Source: Spirochaetaceae bacterium
Lineage (GTDB): Bacteria; Spirochaetota; Spirochaetia; SZUA-6; Bin103
Direction of reading: 5' to 3'
DNA length: 41,900 bases
Assembly (NCBI GenBank): GCA_028821475.1
Contig: JAPPGB010000008.1
Coordinates: forward strand, 5,992 to 47,891
Each line of letters opens with the position of its first letter. The first letter of the stretch is position 1. Under the pieces are notes generated by a model. That model was given only the letters and a program-made list of their open reading frames with translations, made no database searches and was not told the DNA's origin. Of this stretch, positions 9,171-18,405 are shown piece after piece. Made by a program: the position numbers and the translations under genes.

Positions 9171-9797
9171 TCAGCCGGTGAGCGGCAGTCCGCCGAACAT
9201 CTGGTTCAGGGAGAAGAAATAGCGCACCAGGAACTCGGTCGCCACCCGGCCTCCGATCCAGATCGCAAACAGGATCACGATGGTAATCAGCAGGTAGTTG
9301 GCCTCGCTGCCGCTGTCGCGCATGGAGACGTAGCGCGACACGGCACGTACCGGAGCTTGCGACAGGGCATGCACCATGCGCGCGATCGGCGTATCGGTGC
9401 GGCCCAGAAACCGCAGCGTGACGAAGCGGGCGACGCACGCAACCAGGAACACCAGCACGATGATCGAGGTCATGCGCCAGGCCGCGAACAGCGACACGCC
9501 GAGAAAGTACCCGATGGTGACCTGTTGCTGATTGGCAAGCTGGCGGGTCATCTCGGAGGCCACCACCAGCACGAATATGCCGGCTAGCGGCGTAAAGTCC
9601 ACGCCGCCGGCGCGCAGAAAGGTAAACCGGGAGAACATCTGCAGGTACGGGTCGGTGAGCTGCCGGAGATAGTGGCTGATGGTACCGAGGGCACCTTCGG
9701 CCGCGGCTCCCCGGAACCAGGTCGACATGATACGCAACACGATGACCAGCATGTATGCGAGCAACGCGATATTGATGACTCGGAAAAAATCCTGCAT
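9171..9797 (-). CDS. YggT family membrane protein
   Basis: Integral membrane protein of the YggT family, which has unclear function (links to osmotic tolerance and cell shape in different bacteria). 208 residues with at least four hydrophobic segments: residues about 6-24, 68-84, 97-125 and 165-190. The two-copy layout of YggT is visible: each half has a helix pair around a polar linker, and the first includes ISHYLRQLTDPYLQMFSRFTF, matching the family's L...TeP.L...R signature; the second half has AVSRYVSMRDSG. It sits 23 bp after hom and 37 bp before recG. Confidence 0.85.
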   Translation of the reverse strand: MQDFFRVINIALLAYMLVIVLRIMSTWFRGAAAEGALGTISHYLRQLTDPYLQMFSRFTFLRAGGVDFTPLAGIFVLVVASEMTRQLANQQQVTIGYFLGVSLFAAWRMTSIIVLVFLVACVARFVTLRFLGRTDTPIARMVHALSQAPVRAVSRYVSMRDSGSEANYLLITIVILFAIWIGGRVATEFLVRYFFSLNQMFGGLPLTG

Positions 9798-9820
9798 TAC
9801 GACGGTACCCGAACGGGCCT

Positions 9821-11107
9821 CTACCCCTGTTCATCCGGAAGTATGCGATAGAATCGCGACTCCGGGAAGATCCCCGGCGCGGCGCTGATGGCGGCCAACG
9901 CGGCGCGGGCGCGGTGCTCGGCAACCGGATCCACGAGCACGTACAAATCGGAGGGCTGATCGGGATCCTCCCACTTCTGGTGCACCGACTCGATGTTGAT
10001 TTCGTGCTCGGCAAGCAGGCCGGTTACCTGCGCCCAGATCCCGGGACGATTCTCGGTCACGAAGTGAAAGTAGTAGCGGAACGTCAAACGCTCCGCGGGG
10101 TACAGATGGCTGCGCGGCGGCGCCGGTCCGGCGGCTGCGCTGCCGGCGAGCAGGTCTGCCAGGTCGGCCGCCACCGACGACGCGGAGGGCCGGTCGCCCG
10201 CGCCGCGGCCGATCAGCACCGACGGGCCCTGGAAGTCGGAATCGATCATTACCGCGTTGAATTCGTCACGCACCGACGCCAGCGGGTGGCCGGTGGCTAC
10301 CAGGGCGGGAAACACCGCCACCGAGGTCATGCCGTCGACCACCCTGCCCATGGCGACCAGTTTGAACACGAATCCCGACATCGCCGCGAACTCGACATCC
10401 TTTGCCGTCACGCTCTCGATGCCCTGCCACAGGGCGTCGCGGTAGCTGCACCAGCCGCCGAACGCGAGGCTGCACAGGATGGCCATCTTCTGCACCGCAT
10501 CGGTGCCGTCCACGTCCAGGGTGGGATCCGCTTCCGCGAAGCCGCGCTCCTGCGCCTCGGCGAGCGCGTCGCCGAACGAAGCGCCCGACGCGGTCATGCG
10601 GGTCAGGATGTAGTTGGTGGTGCCATTGACGATGCCGGTCAGGCTGCGGATCCGGTTGGCGCTGAGGCTCTCACGGATCACCTTGATGACCGGGATGCCG
10701 CCGCACACGGACGCCTCGAAGCGAAGCTGTACGCCGTACCGGTGCGCAAGCGTCAGCAGCTCTTCGCCGTGTTCGGCTATCAGCGCCTTGTTGCCGGTGA
10801 TGACGTGCTTGCCGGCGCGCAGGGCGGCGGTAATCAACTGGCGCGGATGCTCGACGCCGCCCATCAGTTCCACCACCACGTCGACGCGCGGGTCGGCGAG
10901 CACCTTCTCGTAGCCCTGTACCAGCAGATCGGCGGCCACCGGCCGCGGCTTGCCCAGGCGTGCGACCCCCACCCGGACCAGCTCCACGTGCACGCCGTAT
11001 CGGCGGTGCAGCAGTTCGCCGTTGTCCTCGACGAGCCGCGCGAACGCGCCTCCCACCGTGCCAAGTCCCACCAATCCGATGCCGATTCGGTCCTTCACTC
11101 CGTCCAT
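9821..11107 (-). CDS. hom: homoserine dehydrogenase
   Basis: Reduces aspartate semialdehyde to homoserine for threonine and methionine synthesis. 428 residues. The Rossmann NAD(P) motif is IGLVGLGTVGGAF (residues about 9-20). VVVELMGGVEHPRQLITAALRAGKHVITGNKALIAEHG includes the catalytic-region Lys (GNKAL), then FEASVCGGIPVIKVIRE, GIVNGTTNYILTRM and EADPTLDVDGTDAVQKMAIL. The C-terminal part (FVTENRPGIWAQVTGLLAEHEINIESVHQK) is an ACT domain, usually the threonine-feedback site. The ATG at 11107 overlaps the dnaE stop by 13 bp, suggesting coupled translation. Confidence 0.96.
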   Translation of the reverse strand: MDGVKDRIGIGLVGLGTVGGAFARLVEDNGELLHRRYGVHVELVRVGVARLGKPRPVAADLLVQGYEKVLADPRVDVVVELMGGVEHPRQLITAALRAGKHVITGNKALIAEHGEELLTLAHRYGVQLRFEASVCGGIPVIKVIRESLSANRIRSLTGIVNGTTNYILTRMTASGASFGDALAEAQERGFAEADPTLDVDGTDAVQKMAILCSLAFGGWCSYRDALWQGIESVTAKDVEFAAMSGFVFKLVAMGRVVDGMTSVAVFPALVATGHPLASVRDEFNAVMIDSDFQGPSVLIGRGAGDRPSASSVAADLADLLAGSAAAGPAPPRSHLYPAERLTFRYYFHFVTENRPGIWAQVTGLLAEHEINIESVHQKWEDPDQPSDLYVLVDPVAEHRARAALAAISAAPGIFPESRFYRILPDEQG

Positions 11108-14100
11108 GCCTCATTCACCTCGGGGATCTCGCGCAGCCCGGCCAGCACGTCGGGTGCGCCGTCTACCCGCAGGAAGTGATTCGCCCTGATCACCCACTCC
11201 CGGTCGCCGCCCATGCAGTGGATGAACAACTCAAGGTCGCCGCGCGCCGCGATGCAGCGCTCGCGCAACTCGATCAGCCGGTCGTCGGACACCGCGCTGT
11301 CGAGCCGCAGGTGCAGGGTACGGGCGGCGTGGGCAGCGCGCGCGCCGCGGGCAGCGCGGTCGGGAAGCTGGTGCGGATCGGACAGGGCGTCGACCAGCAC
11401 CTTGGCGTCGCCCCGGCTGCGGTCCACGGTACCGGTGGCCGCCACCACCGCTCCGCCTTCGAGCAGCTCGCGGCTGGCGCTGAACGGATCGGCGAAGATC
11501 ACCAGCTCGGCGGACCCGCTCATGTCCTCGAGCGCGGCAAACGCCATCTGCCGGCCGCCGCGGGTCTGGATCTCGCGCACTTCACCGACCACGCCGATCA
11601 CCGTCACCTTGCGCTCGCCCTTGGCGCCCTCGCGCGCCCAGGCGCCGAGATCGGCGAGCGGGACCGCCGCCTTGCGCTCGGCGACCTCGCGAAACTCGTC
11701 GAGCGGATGGCCGGAGAAGAACATGCCCATCGCCTCCTTCTCGATGCGCAGCACCTCGCGCTGCGGCCATGGCCCGTGCGCCTCGAGCGCGTAGCGGGGA
11801 AGCTCGCCGTCGTCTTCGCCGAACAGCGACTGCTGGCCGTAGCGGCGGCTCTCCTTGTCGGCCGTGACCTGATCGAGCAGGCGTTCGAGGTTGCCCATCA
11901 GCGTGGCGCGATCCTCCCCGGCGACCAGGCCGTCGAACGCGCCGACCTGCACCAGCGTCTCCACCACCTTGCGGTTGACCTGCCCGAGTTCCACCCGCTC
12001 CAGGAATTCGGTGAAGCTGGCGTAGCGACCCGCCTGCTCGCGCTGCGCCACGATCTCCGCCACCGCGCCCGTGCCCACGTTCTTGATCCCCTGCAGGCCA
12101 AACACGATGCGTCCGTCGGCGACCGAGAAGTCTCCGATGGAGCGGTTGATGTCGGGCGGCAGCACTTCCAGGCCCATGTCGCGCGCCTCGCCGATGTAGT
12201 CGGCGAGCTTGTCGGTGTCCGCCATCTCGTTGGTCAGGTTGGCGGCCATGAACTCGGCGCGGTGATGCGCCTTCAGATAGGCGGTCTGGAACGACAGGAT
12301 CGAATACGCGGCGGCGTGCGGCTTGGGGAAGCCATACTCGGCGAACGGTGCGAGCATGTCGAACAGATCCGCCGCCACCTTCTGCCGGTGCCCCTGTTCG
12401 GCCGCGCCGCTGATGAACCGCTCGCGCTGCTGCGCCATCTCCGCGGGCTTCTTCTTGCCCATGGCGCGGCGCAGGATGTCCGCCTGGCCGAGCGAGTAGC
12501 CGGCCACGATCTGGGCGATCTTCATCACCTGTTCCTGGTAGATGATGACGCCGTGCGTCTCCTCGAGCACCGGGCGGAGTTCCGGCAGCGGGTACTGGAC
12601 CGGCCGGCGGCCCGCCTTGGCCTCGATGAACTGGTCGATGAACTGCATCGGACCGGGCCGGTACAGCGAGGTCAGCGCCATCAGGTCCTGGATTCGTTGC
12701 GGGCGGGCGCGAGTCAGCAGGCTGCGCATGCCCGGACTCTCGAACTGGAACACGCACGTGGCCTTGCCGTCGCCGAGCATGCGGTAGGTTTCGCCGTCGT
12801 CCTCCGGCACCGCCGAGAGGTCGAACGGGTCGTCGCCGGGCGCCTGCGAAGCACGAATCAGCCGCACCGTGTTCTCGATCACCGTCAGGGTCTTGAGGCC
12901 GAGAAAGTCCATCTTCACCAGGCCGCAGCCCTGCAGAATGTCTTCGCCGGTATACTGGGTGGAGATGGCGCCGGTGCGCGTATCTCGGTACAGCGGCACG
13001 TAGTTGGTGAGCGCATCGCGCCCGATCACGATGCCCGCGGCGTGCGTGGAGGCGTGCCGCGACAGTCCCTCCAGCTTGAGGCTGATGTCGAGCAGCTCGG
13101 CATAGGCGCCGCCGCGCTCGCGCACCGCGCGCAGCCCCGGCTCCTGCGCGATCGCCGTCTTCAGGTCACTCTTCGGGCCGCCCGGCACCAGCTTGGCCAC
13201 GGAATCCGCCTCCGCGTAGGGGATGTCCAGCACCCGCGCCACGTCGCGGATCGCGGCGCGCGCCTTGAGAGTACCGAATGTGATGATCTGGGCCACGCGG
13301 TCCTTGCCGTACTTCCTCGCCACGTAGTCTATTACTTCGCCCCTGCGCGCGTAGCAGAAATCGATGTCGAAGTCGGGCATCGACACCCGTTCCGGATTGA
13401 GGAAGCGCTCGAATACCAGTCCGTACGCGAACGGTTCGATGTCGGTAATGCGCAGCGCGTAGGCCACCAGCGACGCCGCCCCGGAACCGCGGCCCGGCCC
13501 CACCGGCAGCTTGCGGCGCCGGGCGAACGCGATGAAGTCCCACACGATCAGGAAGTAGCCGGCATAGCCCATGGCTTCGACCACCCCGAGTTCGTAATCG
13601 AGGCGCGCGCGCAACTCCGGCGTGACCGTGGCGTAGCGTTCGGCCAGACCGGCCGCCGCGATGTGGCGCAGGTACGACTCCTGGGTGTGGCCGTCGGGCA
13701 CCTCGTACTCCGGAAGCAGCGGCCCGGGGCGGGGAATCTCGAGCTGGCAGCGCTCGGCCACCTGCGCGGTGTTGTACACCGCCTCCGGCACGCCGTCGAA
13801 CAGGCGCAGCATTTCGGCCTCGTCCTTGAAGTAGAACTCGCGGCTGTCGAAGCGCAGGCGGTCGGTGTCGGACAGGCGCTTGCCGGTGCCGATGCAGATC
13901 AGCACGTCCTGAGCGCGCGCATCGTCGCGTTCGGCGTAGTGCACGTCGTTGGTGGCGACCAGCGGAATCTCGGTGCGGCGCGCCATTTCGATCAGTGCCC
14001 GGTTGAGCGTGTCCTGCTGCTCCAGCCCGTGATTCTGCAGCTCCAGGTAGAAGTTGCCCGGCCCGAACAGATCGCGGTAGCTCACCGCCAGGTCGGTGGC

Positions 14101-14583
14101 CTCCGCGGTCCGGTCGTCCGCGATCAGCGCCGGGATCTTGGCCGACAGGCAGCCGGAAAACCCGATCAGGCCGTCGGCGTGGGCGGCGAGCACCTCCTCA
14201 TCGATCCGCGGCCGGTAATAGAATCCCTCGGTGTACCCGATGGTGGAGAGCTGCATCAGGTTGCGGTAGCCGGTCTCGTTGCGCGCCAGCAGGCCCATGT
14301 GGAAGCTGCGCGAGGCGCGTTCGCCGTCGTGGCTGCCGTGGCCGGCGCCGCGGTCGTGTCGCGAGCCGCGGCTGAGGTAGCACTCGGAGCCGACCAGCGG
14401 CGTGACGCCGCGCGCCCGGCAGGCGTCGTGGAAGGCGACGGCACCGAACATGGCGCCGTGGTCGGTGAGGGCCAGGTGGCTCATGCCGCAACCCACCGCC
14501 TTGTCGACCAGGGTGTCGATCGACGCGGCGCCGTCAAGCAGCGAGTAGTCGGAGTGAACATGCAGATGGACGAATCGGGACAT
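11095..14583 (-). CDS. dnaE: DNA polymerase III alpha subunit
   Basis: Replicative DNA polymerase, family C. 1162 residues, typical for DnaE1. The PHP domain starts FVHLHVHSDYSLLDGAASIDTL with TDHGAMFG, keeping the histidines and Asp of an active-looking metal site. The palm carries GPGRGSGAASLVAYAL and PDFDIDFCYARRGEVIDYV (catalytic Asp pair near residues 403-405), and KMDFLGLKTLTVIENT holds the third Asp (about 556). YRPGPMQFIDQFIEAK and HGVIIYQEQVMKIAQ are the finger/thumb regions. After the helix-hairpin-helix (GLQGIKNVGTGAVAEIV) lies an OB fold (KVTVIGVVGEVREIQTRGGRQMAFAALED). Confidence 0.98.
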   Translation of the reverse strand: MSRFVHLHVHSDYSLLDGAASIDTLVDKAVGCGMSHLALTDHGAMFGAVAFHDACRARGVTPLVGSECYLSRGSRHDRGAGHGSHDGERASRSFHMGLLARNETGYRNLMQLSTIGYTEGFYYRPRIDEEVLAAHADGLIGFSGCLSAKIPALIADDRTAEATDLAVSYRDLFGPGNFYLELQNHGLEQQDTLNRALIEMARRTEIPLVATNDVHYAERDDARAQDVLICIGTGKRLSDTDRLRFDSREFYFKDEAEMLRLFDGVPEAVYNTAQVAERCQLEIPRPGPLLPEYEVPDGHTQESYLRHIAAAGLAERYATVTPELRARLDYELGVVEAMGYAGYFLIVWDFIAFARRRKLPVGPGRGSGAASLVAYALRITDIEPFAYGLVFERFLNPERVSMPDFDIDFCYARRGEVIDYVARKYGKDRVAQIITFGTLKARAAIRDVARVLDIPYAEADSVAKLVPGGPKSDLKTAIAQEPGLRAVRERGGAYAELLDISLKLEGLSRHASTHAAGIVIGRDALTNYVPLYRDTRTGAISTQYTGEDILQGCGLVKMDFLGLKTLTVIENTVRLIRASQAPGDDPFDLSAVPEDDGETYRMLGDGKATCVFQFESPGMRSLLTRARPQRIQDLMALTSLYRPGPMQFIDQFIEAKAGRRPVQYPLPELRPVLEETHGVIIYQEQVMKIAQIVAGYSLGQADILRRAMGKKKPAEMAQQRERFISGAAEQGHRQKVAADLFDMLAPFAEYGFPKPHAAAYSILSFQTAYLKAHHRAEFMAANLTNEMADTDKLADYIGEARDMGLEVLPPDINRSIGDFSVADGRIVFGLQGIKNVGTGAVAEIVAQREQAGRYASFTEFLERVELGQVNRKVVETLVQVGAFDGLVAGEDRATLMGNLERLLDQVTADKESRRYGQQSLFGEDDGELPRYALEAHGPWPQREVLRIEKEAMGMFFSGHPLDEFREVAERKAAVPLADLGAWAREGAKGERKVTVIGVVGEVREIQTRGGRQMAFAALEDMSGSAELVIFADPFSASRELLEGGAVVAATGTVDRSRGDAKVLVDALSDPHQLPDRAARGARAAHAARTLHLRLDSAVSDDRLIELRERCIAARGDLELFIHCMGGDREWVIRANHFLRVDGAPDVLAGLREIPEVNEAWTE

Positions 14584-14635
14584 GCGCTAACGGCGGCACC
14601 TTAGTCTGCCGGGGGCCCCGCGTCCAGTGACCCGC

Positions 14636-15901
14636 TCAGGCACTCGGACGCGCCCCGCCGCCGGCGCGCAGGTGGACGCGAATGTCCGCCAGCTTGGCCG
14701 CCTCCACCGGGTCGTTGCGCACCCGGACCAGGTACTCCAGGAAGAACGCCGCCAGCATCGCGACCCCGAGCGCGGTCAGCGCGGCGAGCACGCACACCAG
14801 CGCGCGGTTCGGCCAGTGCCGGACCTCCGGCACCTCGACCGGCTCGATCACCTGGAAGGTGCGCGACGGGTCGGTCTCGTCGATTCGGGTCAGCTCGTAC
14901 TGCTGCCGGAGCACGGCGTAGAGCTGTTCCTGCAACTCCAGGTCGCGGCTCAGGTTGAGATACTCCGCCGCCACCGCCGGCAGGTCATCGCGGGGAATCG
15001 TCTGCGGCGAGAACGAACTGAATCCGCTCTGCAATTCGTCCAGGACGCGGCGCACGATCTCGATCTCGCTGCGCAACTGTACCACCGAGGCGTCGCTGTC
15101 CGGAAAAAACTCGCGCAACGACTGCAGTTCCACCTCCTTGGTCAGCAACTCGCGCTTGTATTCCGCGAGCAGGCGGCCCGACTCGGTCGACTGTTCCTGG
15201 ATGTCGACGATGCCCGTGGCGCGATGGAACGCGACCAGACGGTCCTGAGCCGCCTGCCGGTCGGCGCTGACGGCCCCCAGGCGCTCTTCCACGTGCTGCT
15301 TGCGCAGCGACACCGTCTCCATGGTCAGGGCGCGAAAGCGCTGCTCCAGGAGCACCAGGATGCGGGCCAGCACGGCGGCGGCGAATTCCGGGTCGGGATC
15401 CTCGTAGGCGACGCTGAGGATCGCCGACTCGGGTTCGAATTCGTACTGCAGCGACCCGGCAACCAGGCCGCGCGCCGCGCTGCGCGGATGTTCGGCGGCG
15501 CTGAACCGCTCGAGCAGCCCGAACTCGTCGATGATCCGGTCGTGAATCGTGCGCCCCGCCAGCAGCTCCTGGGCCAGCGCCGCGCTGCTGTTTCCGCCGG
15601 CGACGCCGAGCAGTTGGCCGAGTGCGCCGGAGCCCTCGGGTCCCAGTGAGAGCGACCCCAGGCCGGACGAGTCCTCCTCCGCCAGCAGCACCTTGGCGTC
15701 GGGTCGATAGATGTCCGGCAGCAGGTTCCAGGAACTGGACGCCGGCAGCACCAGGGACAGCAGCGCGTAGCCGAACACCAGCAGCGTGCCGGTGACGGTG
15801 ACCGAAACGATCAGCCAGCGCCGCCTGACCAGCACTCCCACCAGGTCGAGCAACGAAAGCGCGTCGTCGTGTTCAGCAGCATCCGGCGGTCGCTCAGACA
15901 C
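14636..15901 (-). CDS. Wzz/GNVR-type chain-length determinant protein
   Basis: Polysaccharide co-polymerase-like inner membrane protein. From the GTG at 15901 it has 421 residues. It has an N-terminal transmembrane helix (about 29-52, after LSLLDLVGVLVRRRWL, the typical Wzz start) and a long periplasmic region with coiled-coil helices (about 170-330). A second transmembrane helix near 367-390 (ALVCVLAALTALGVAMLAAFF) is followed by a short cytoplasmic tail. ESAILSVAYEDPDPEFAAAVLARILVLLEQR and the GNVR-like EVEVPEVRHWPNRALV join before TM2 fit the family. There is no tyrosine kinase domain. The frame extends upstream over ligA but that part has no homology. No polysaccharide synthesis genes are nearby, so substrate is unknown. 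The 52-bp gap before dnaE suggests cotranscription. Confidence 0.8.
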   Translation of the reverse strand: MSERPPDAAEHDDALSLLDLVGVLVRRRWLIVSVTVTGTLLVFGYALLSLVLPASSSWNLLPDIYRPDAKVLLAEEDSSGLGSLSLGPEGSGALGQLLGVAGGNSSAALAQELLAGRTIHDRIIDEFGLLERFSAAEHPRSAARGLVAGSLQYEFEPESAILSVAYEDPDPEFAAAVLARILVLLEQRFRALTMETVSLRKQHVEERLGAVSADRQAAQDRLVAFHRATGIVDIQEQSTESGRLLAEYKRELLTKEVELQSLREFFPDSDASVVQLRSEIEIVRRVLDELQSGFSSFSPQTIPRDDLPAVAAEYLNLSRDLELQEQLYAVLRQQYELTRIDETDPSRTFQVIEPVEVPEVRHWPNRALVCVLAALTALGVAMLAAFFLEYLVRVRNDPVEAAKLADIRVHLRAGGGARPSA

Positions 15902-15984
15902 GCTGCGGACGCTACCACTCCTGGCCTCATGGCGGCAACTGCACGGCCCCGGCGCGGCTGTTTGGGGGTACAATACCAGCCGCC

Positions 15985-18051
15985 ATGAAGCACGCGCCCC
16001 GCGACCGGCACGCGGAACTGGCCGCCCTGCTGCGCCGCTACGAGCACGAGTACCATGTCCTGGCCCGGCCGACGGCAAGCGATGCCGACTACGACAGACT
16101 GTTCGACGAGCTGTGCCGGCTGGAAGCCGACCACCCCGAGCTGAGGCGGCCCGACTCGCCGAGCGCGCGCGTCGGTTCGGACCTGCGCCAGGACCTGCCC
16201 GAGGTGGCGCACTCGGTGCCGGTGCTGAGCCTGGACAAAGCGTACAGCTCCACCGAGGTGACTGCATGGATGGACAAGTGCGCCACCGCGGCCGGCACCC
16301 CGCTGAGCTTCACCGTGGAGGAGAAGATCGACGGCTCGTCGATCGTCCTGTATTACCGCGCCGGCGCACTGGAGCGGGCGGTGACGCGCGGCAACGGTGC
16401 CGTCGGCAACGACGTAACGGCCAACGTGAAGACGATCCGCTCGGTGCCGCTGCGCCTGACGGAGCCGCTGGAGGTGGCGGTGCGCGGTGAGCTATTCCTG
16501 CCGCTGGCGGAATTCGCGCGCCTCAACGCGGCCGCCGAGGAGGCGTACGCCAATCCGCGCAATTTCGCCGCCGGCGCCGTGCGCCGGGTCAAGAGCCGGG
16601 ACGTGGCGGCCATCCCGTTGCGGCTCATCGCCTACGAAGCGCTGTTCGCCGCCGGCCCGCCGCCCGACCACGCTTCCTCACTGGACCGGCTGCGCACACT
16701 CGGCTTCCCGGTCAACGCCTCCAACGCGCTGCTGGTGCCGGCCGAGCAACTCGATGCGGCGCGCGACCGCCATGGGGGCTGGCGGGTCGAGCCGCTGGCG
16801 GCACTGCCGGCGCTGCTTGAGCGGGCAACCGGGCATCGCGCCGGGCTCGACTACGAAATCGACGGCATGGTGATCAAGGTGAACGAGGCGGCCGTGCGGG
16901 CGCGGCTCGGCGTGACCGGCCACCACCCGCGCTGGGCGCGGGCGTTCAAGTTCGACGCTCCCGAGGCACAGAGCACGGTGCAGGCGATCGCCATCCAGGT
17001 GGGGCGCACGGGGCGCATCACGCCGGTAGCGCGGGTGGCGCCGGTGGCGATCGGCGGCACCACGGTGGCCAACGTCACCCTGCACAACCAGCACTACGTC
17101 GACACCCTGGAACTGGCGGTGGGCGACCAGGTGGCGGTGTCCCGGCGCGGCGACGTGATTCCCGCGGTGGAGCGGGTGCTCGACAAGAACAGCGCCGGCA
17201 ACACCACCTGGCGCATGCCGGAGCTCTGCCCCGCGTGCGCCGCGCCGCTGGAGTTGGCCGGCGCCCACCACTTCTGCCGCAACGGGCAGTGCCGCGACCA
17301 GGTGCGCGGGCGCATCCACTTCTTCGCCGCCCGCGGGCAGATGGATATCGACAATCTCGGCAGCGAGACGCTCGACCAACTCATCGAGCGCGGCGTGCTG
17401 CGCGACGTCGACGACATCTACCGGTTCGACACCGGCCAGCTCCTGGACTGGGACGGCTTCGGCGAACGCAAGGTGGCGCTGATCGAGGCGGGCATCGAGC
17501 GCAGCCGGGGGCAACCGTTCCGGACCGTGCTGCCGGCGCTCGGCATGCCGGAGATCGGACCCAACGCCACCGAGCTGCTGATCGCGGCCGGCTACCACGA
17601 CATCGACAAGATGATGCAGGCTGCCGAGGCCGGTGATCCGGAGCCGCTCACCGCGATCGAAGGCATCGGCGAGCGTACCGCCGCGGCGGTAATCCGCGAG
17701 CTCACCGACGCGGCCAACGTACGCCGCATCGAAGCGCTGCGCGAAGCCGGCCTCAGCTTTGCGGCGCCCCCCCCGGATCCGGACGACGCGGCTGCCGGCG
17801 AGGGAGCGTTCGCGGGCCAGACGTGGTGCGTGACCGGCAGTTTTGCGCAGTTCCGCCCGCGCGACCTGGCGGCCGCGGAAATCAGGGAGCGCGGCGGGCG
17901 CGTCACCGGCGGCGTCACCTCGCGTACCACCCACCTGCTCGCCGGCCGCGCCGCCGGCAGCAAGCTGGCCAAGGCGCAGCGGCTCGGCGTGACCGTGATG
18001 TCCGAGAAGCAGTTCCTGGAACTGCTCGAAGGCGGGCCGGCAGATGTGTGA
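15985..18051 (+). CDS. ligA: NAD-dependent DNA ligase LigA
   Basis: Seals nicks in replication and repair using NAD. 688 residues. The N-terminal Ia domain (YEHEYHVLARPTASDADYDRLFDELCRLE) binds NMN. The adenylation motif EEKIDGSS has the catalytic Lys at residue 114; GNGAVGNDVTANV is the ligase R-G-D-G-x-x-G-E-D-VT equivalent, slightly altered. OB fold near VGRTGRITPVARVAPV. Zinc finger cysteines at 415, 418, 431 and 436, helix-hairpin-helix region to about 590, BRCT domain 612-688 (WCVTGSFAQFRPRDLAAAEIRERGGRVTG). A TACAAT hexamer at 15969-15974 ends 10 bases before the ATG with no Shine-Dalgarno, so the transcript may be nearly leaderless. Divergent from the Wzz gene with an 83-bp spacer. 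Confidence 0.98.
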   Translation: MKHAPRDRHAELAALLRRYEHEYHVLARPTASDADYDRLFDELCRLEADHPELRRPDSPSARVGSDLRQDLPEVAHSVPVLSLDKAYSSTEVTAWMDKCATAAGTPLSFTVEEKIDGSSIVLYYRAGALERAVTRGNGAVGNDVTANVKTIRSVPLRLTEPLEVAVRGELFLPLAEFARLNAAAEEAYANPRNFAAGAVRRVKSRDVAAIPLRLIAYEALFAAGPPPDHASSLDRLRTLGFPVNASNALLVPAEQLDAARDRHGGWRVEPLAALPALLERATGHRAGLDYEIDGMVIKVNEAAVRARLGVTGHHPRWARAFKFDAPEAQSTVQAIAIQVGRTGRITPVARVAPVAIGGTTVANVTLHNQHYVDTLELAVGDQVAVSRRGDVIPAVERVLDKNSAGNTTWRMPELCPACAAPLELAGAHHFCRNGQCRDQVRGRIHFFAARGQMDIDNLGSETLDQLIERGVLRDVDDIYRFDTGQLLDWDGFGERKVALIEAGIERSRGQPFRTVLPALGMPEIGPNATELLIAAGYHDIDKMMQAAEAGDPEPLTAIEGIGERTAAAVIRELTDAANVRRIEALREAGLSFAAPPPDPDDAAAGEGAFAGQTWCVTGSFAQFRPRDLAAAEIRERGGRVTGGVTSRTTHLLAGRAAGSKLAKAQRLGVTVMSEKQFLELLEGGPADV

Positions 18052-18061
18052 ACTGCTCAAC

Positions 18062-18292
18062 TCATGGAATCAGCTTCAGCAAGGCGACGATTGCCGCCGC
18101 GGCCGCCACACCGGTACCCACTGTCCACTTCGTGGCAGCGTCCTGCTTGTCGCCAATCTGCTGCGTGAGTTCACGCTTGGCCGACTCGATTTCCGTCCTT
18201 ACGGTCTCGGTACGCGTGTTGCTTGCCTCGATCTTGGCCTTGAGTGCCTCAATGTCGGCCTTCCGCGCTACATCGCCCGTGAGATGGCGCAC
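18062..18292 (-). CDS. small coiled-coil protein with C-terminal membrane anchor (possibly truncated)
   Basis: 76 residues from a GTG (18292). A charged amphipathic helix (EALKAKIEASNTRTETVRTE and onward to about residue 50) is followed by one hydrophobic segment (VGTGVAAAAAIVALLKLIP). This layout resembles small DUF1640-like proteins found in multiple copies in many genomes, but the N-terminal part of that family is missing: the frame is closed by a TAA a few codons upstream of the GTG. No Shine-Dalgarno is evident. Convergent with ligA, 10 bp apart. It may be a remnant; I give no function. Confidence 0.45.
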   Translation of the reverse strand: MRHLTGDVARKADIEALKAKIEASNTRTETVRTEIESAKRELTQQIGDKQDAATKWTVGTGVAAAAAIVALLKLIP

Positions 18293-18396
18293 CTGCTCTT
18301 CCTGGCGTTATACTTGTAGCTATCCTGGTAGGCCTCTTGGACCCGCGCTTCTACGTCTGCGTGCGCATCGAGCAGCAGGATCATATAGATGTGCAT
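18268..18396 (-). pseudogene. 42-codon remnant of an unrelated small gene
   Basis: A short ORF reads MHIYMILLLDAHADVEARVQ then EAYQDSYKYN and runs out of frame into the previous ORF. The start (hydrophobic strand, Asp, then VEARVQEAYQDSY-YN) resembles the first 30 residues of a widespread small hypothetical family whose members continue with a hydrophobic FFLV strand; that continuation is absent. I read it as the 5' end of a gene joined by a deletion to the 3' end of another. The resemblance is from memory of the family pattern and is uncertain. Confidence 0.35.
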
Positions 18397-18405
18397 GCCC
18401 CTAGT

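Noticed and set aside
10960-14604. 1214-codon open frame on the plus strand opposite dnaE
   Set aside because: Its translation (His/Arg/Gln/Val-rich, no domains) is the GC-rich complement of dnaE, whose minus frame has full family motifs. The same applies to long plus frames opposite recG, hom, rpoB and argG.
16678-18060. 460-codon minus frame opposite ligA
   Set aside because: No motifs; ligA on plus has adenylation Lys, zinc finger and BRCT in frame.
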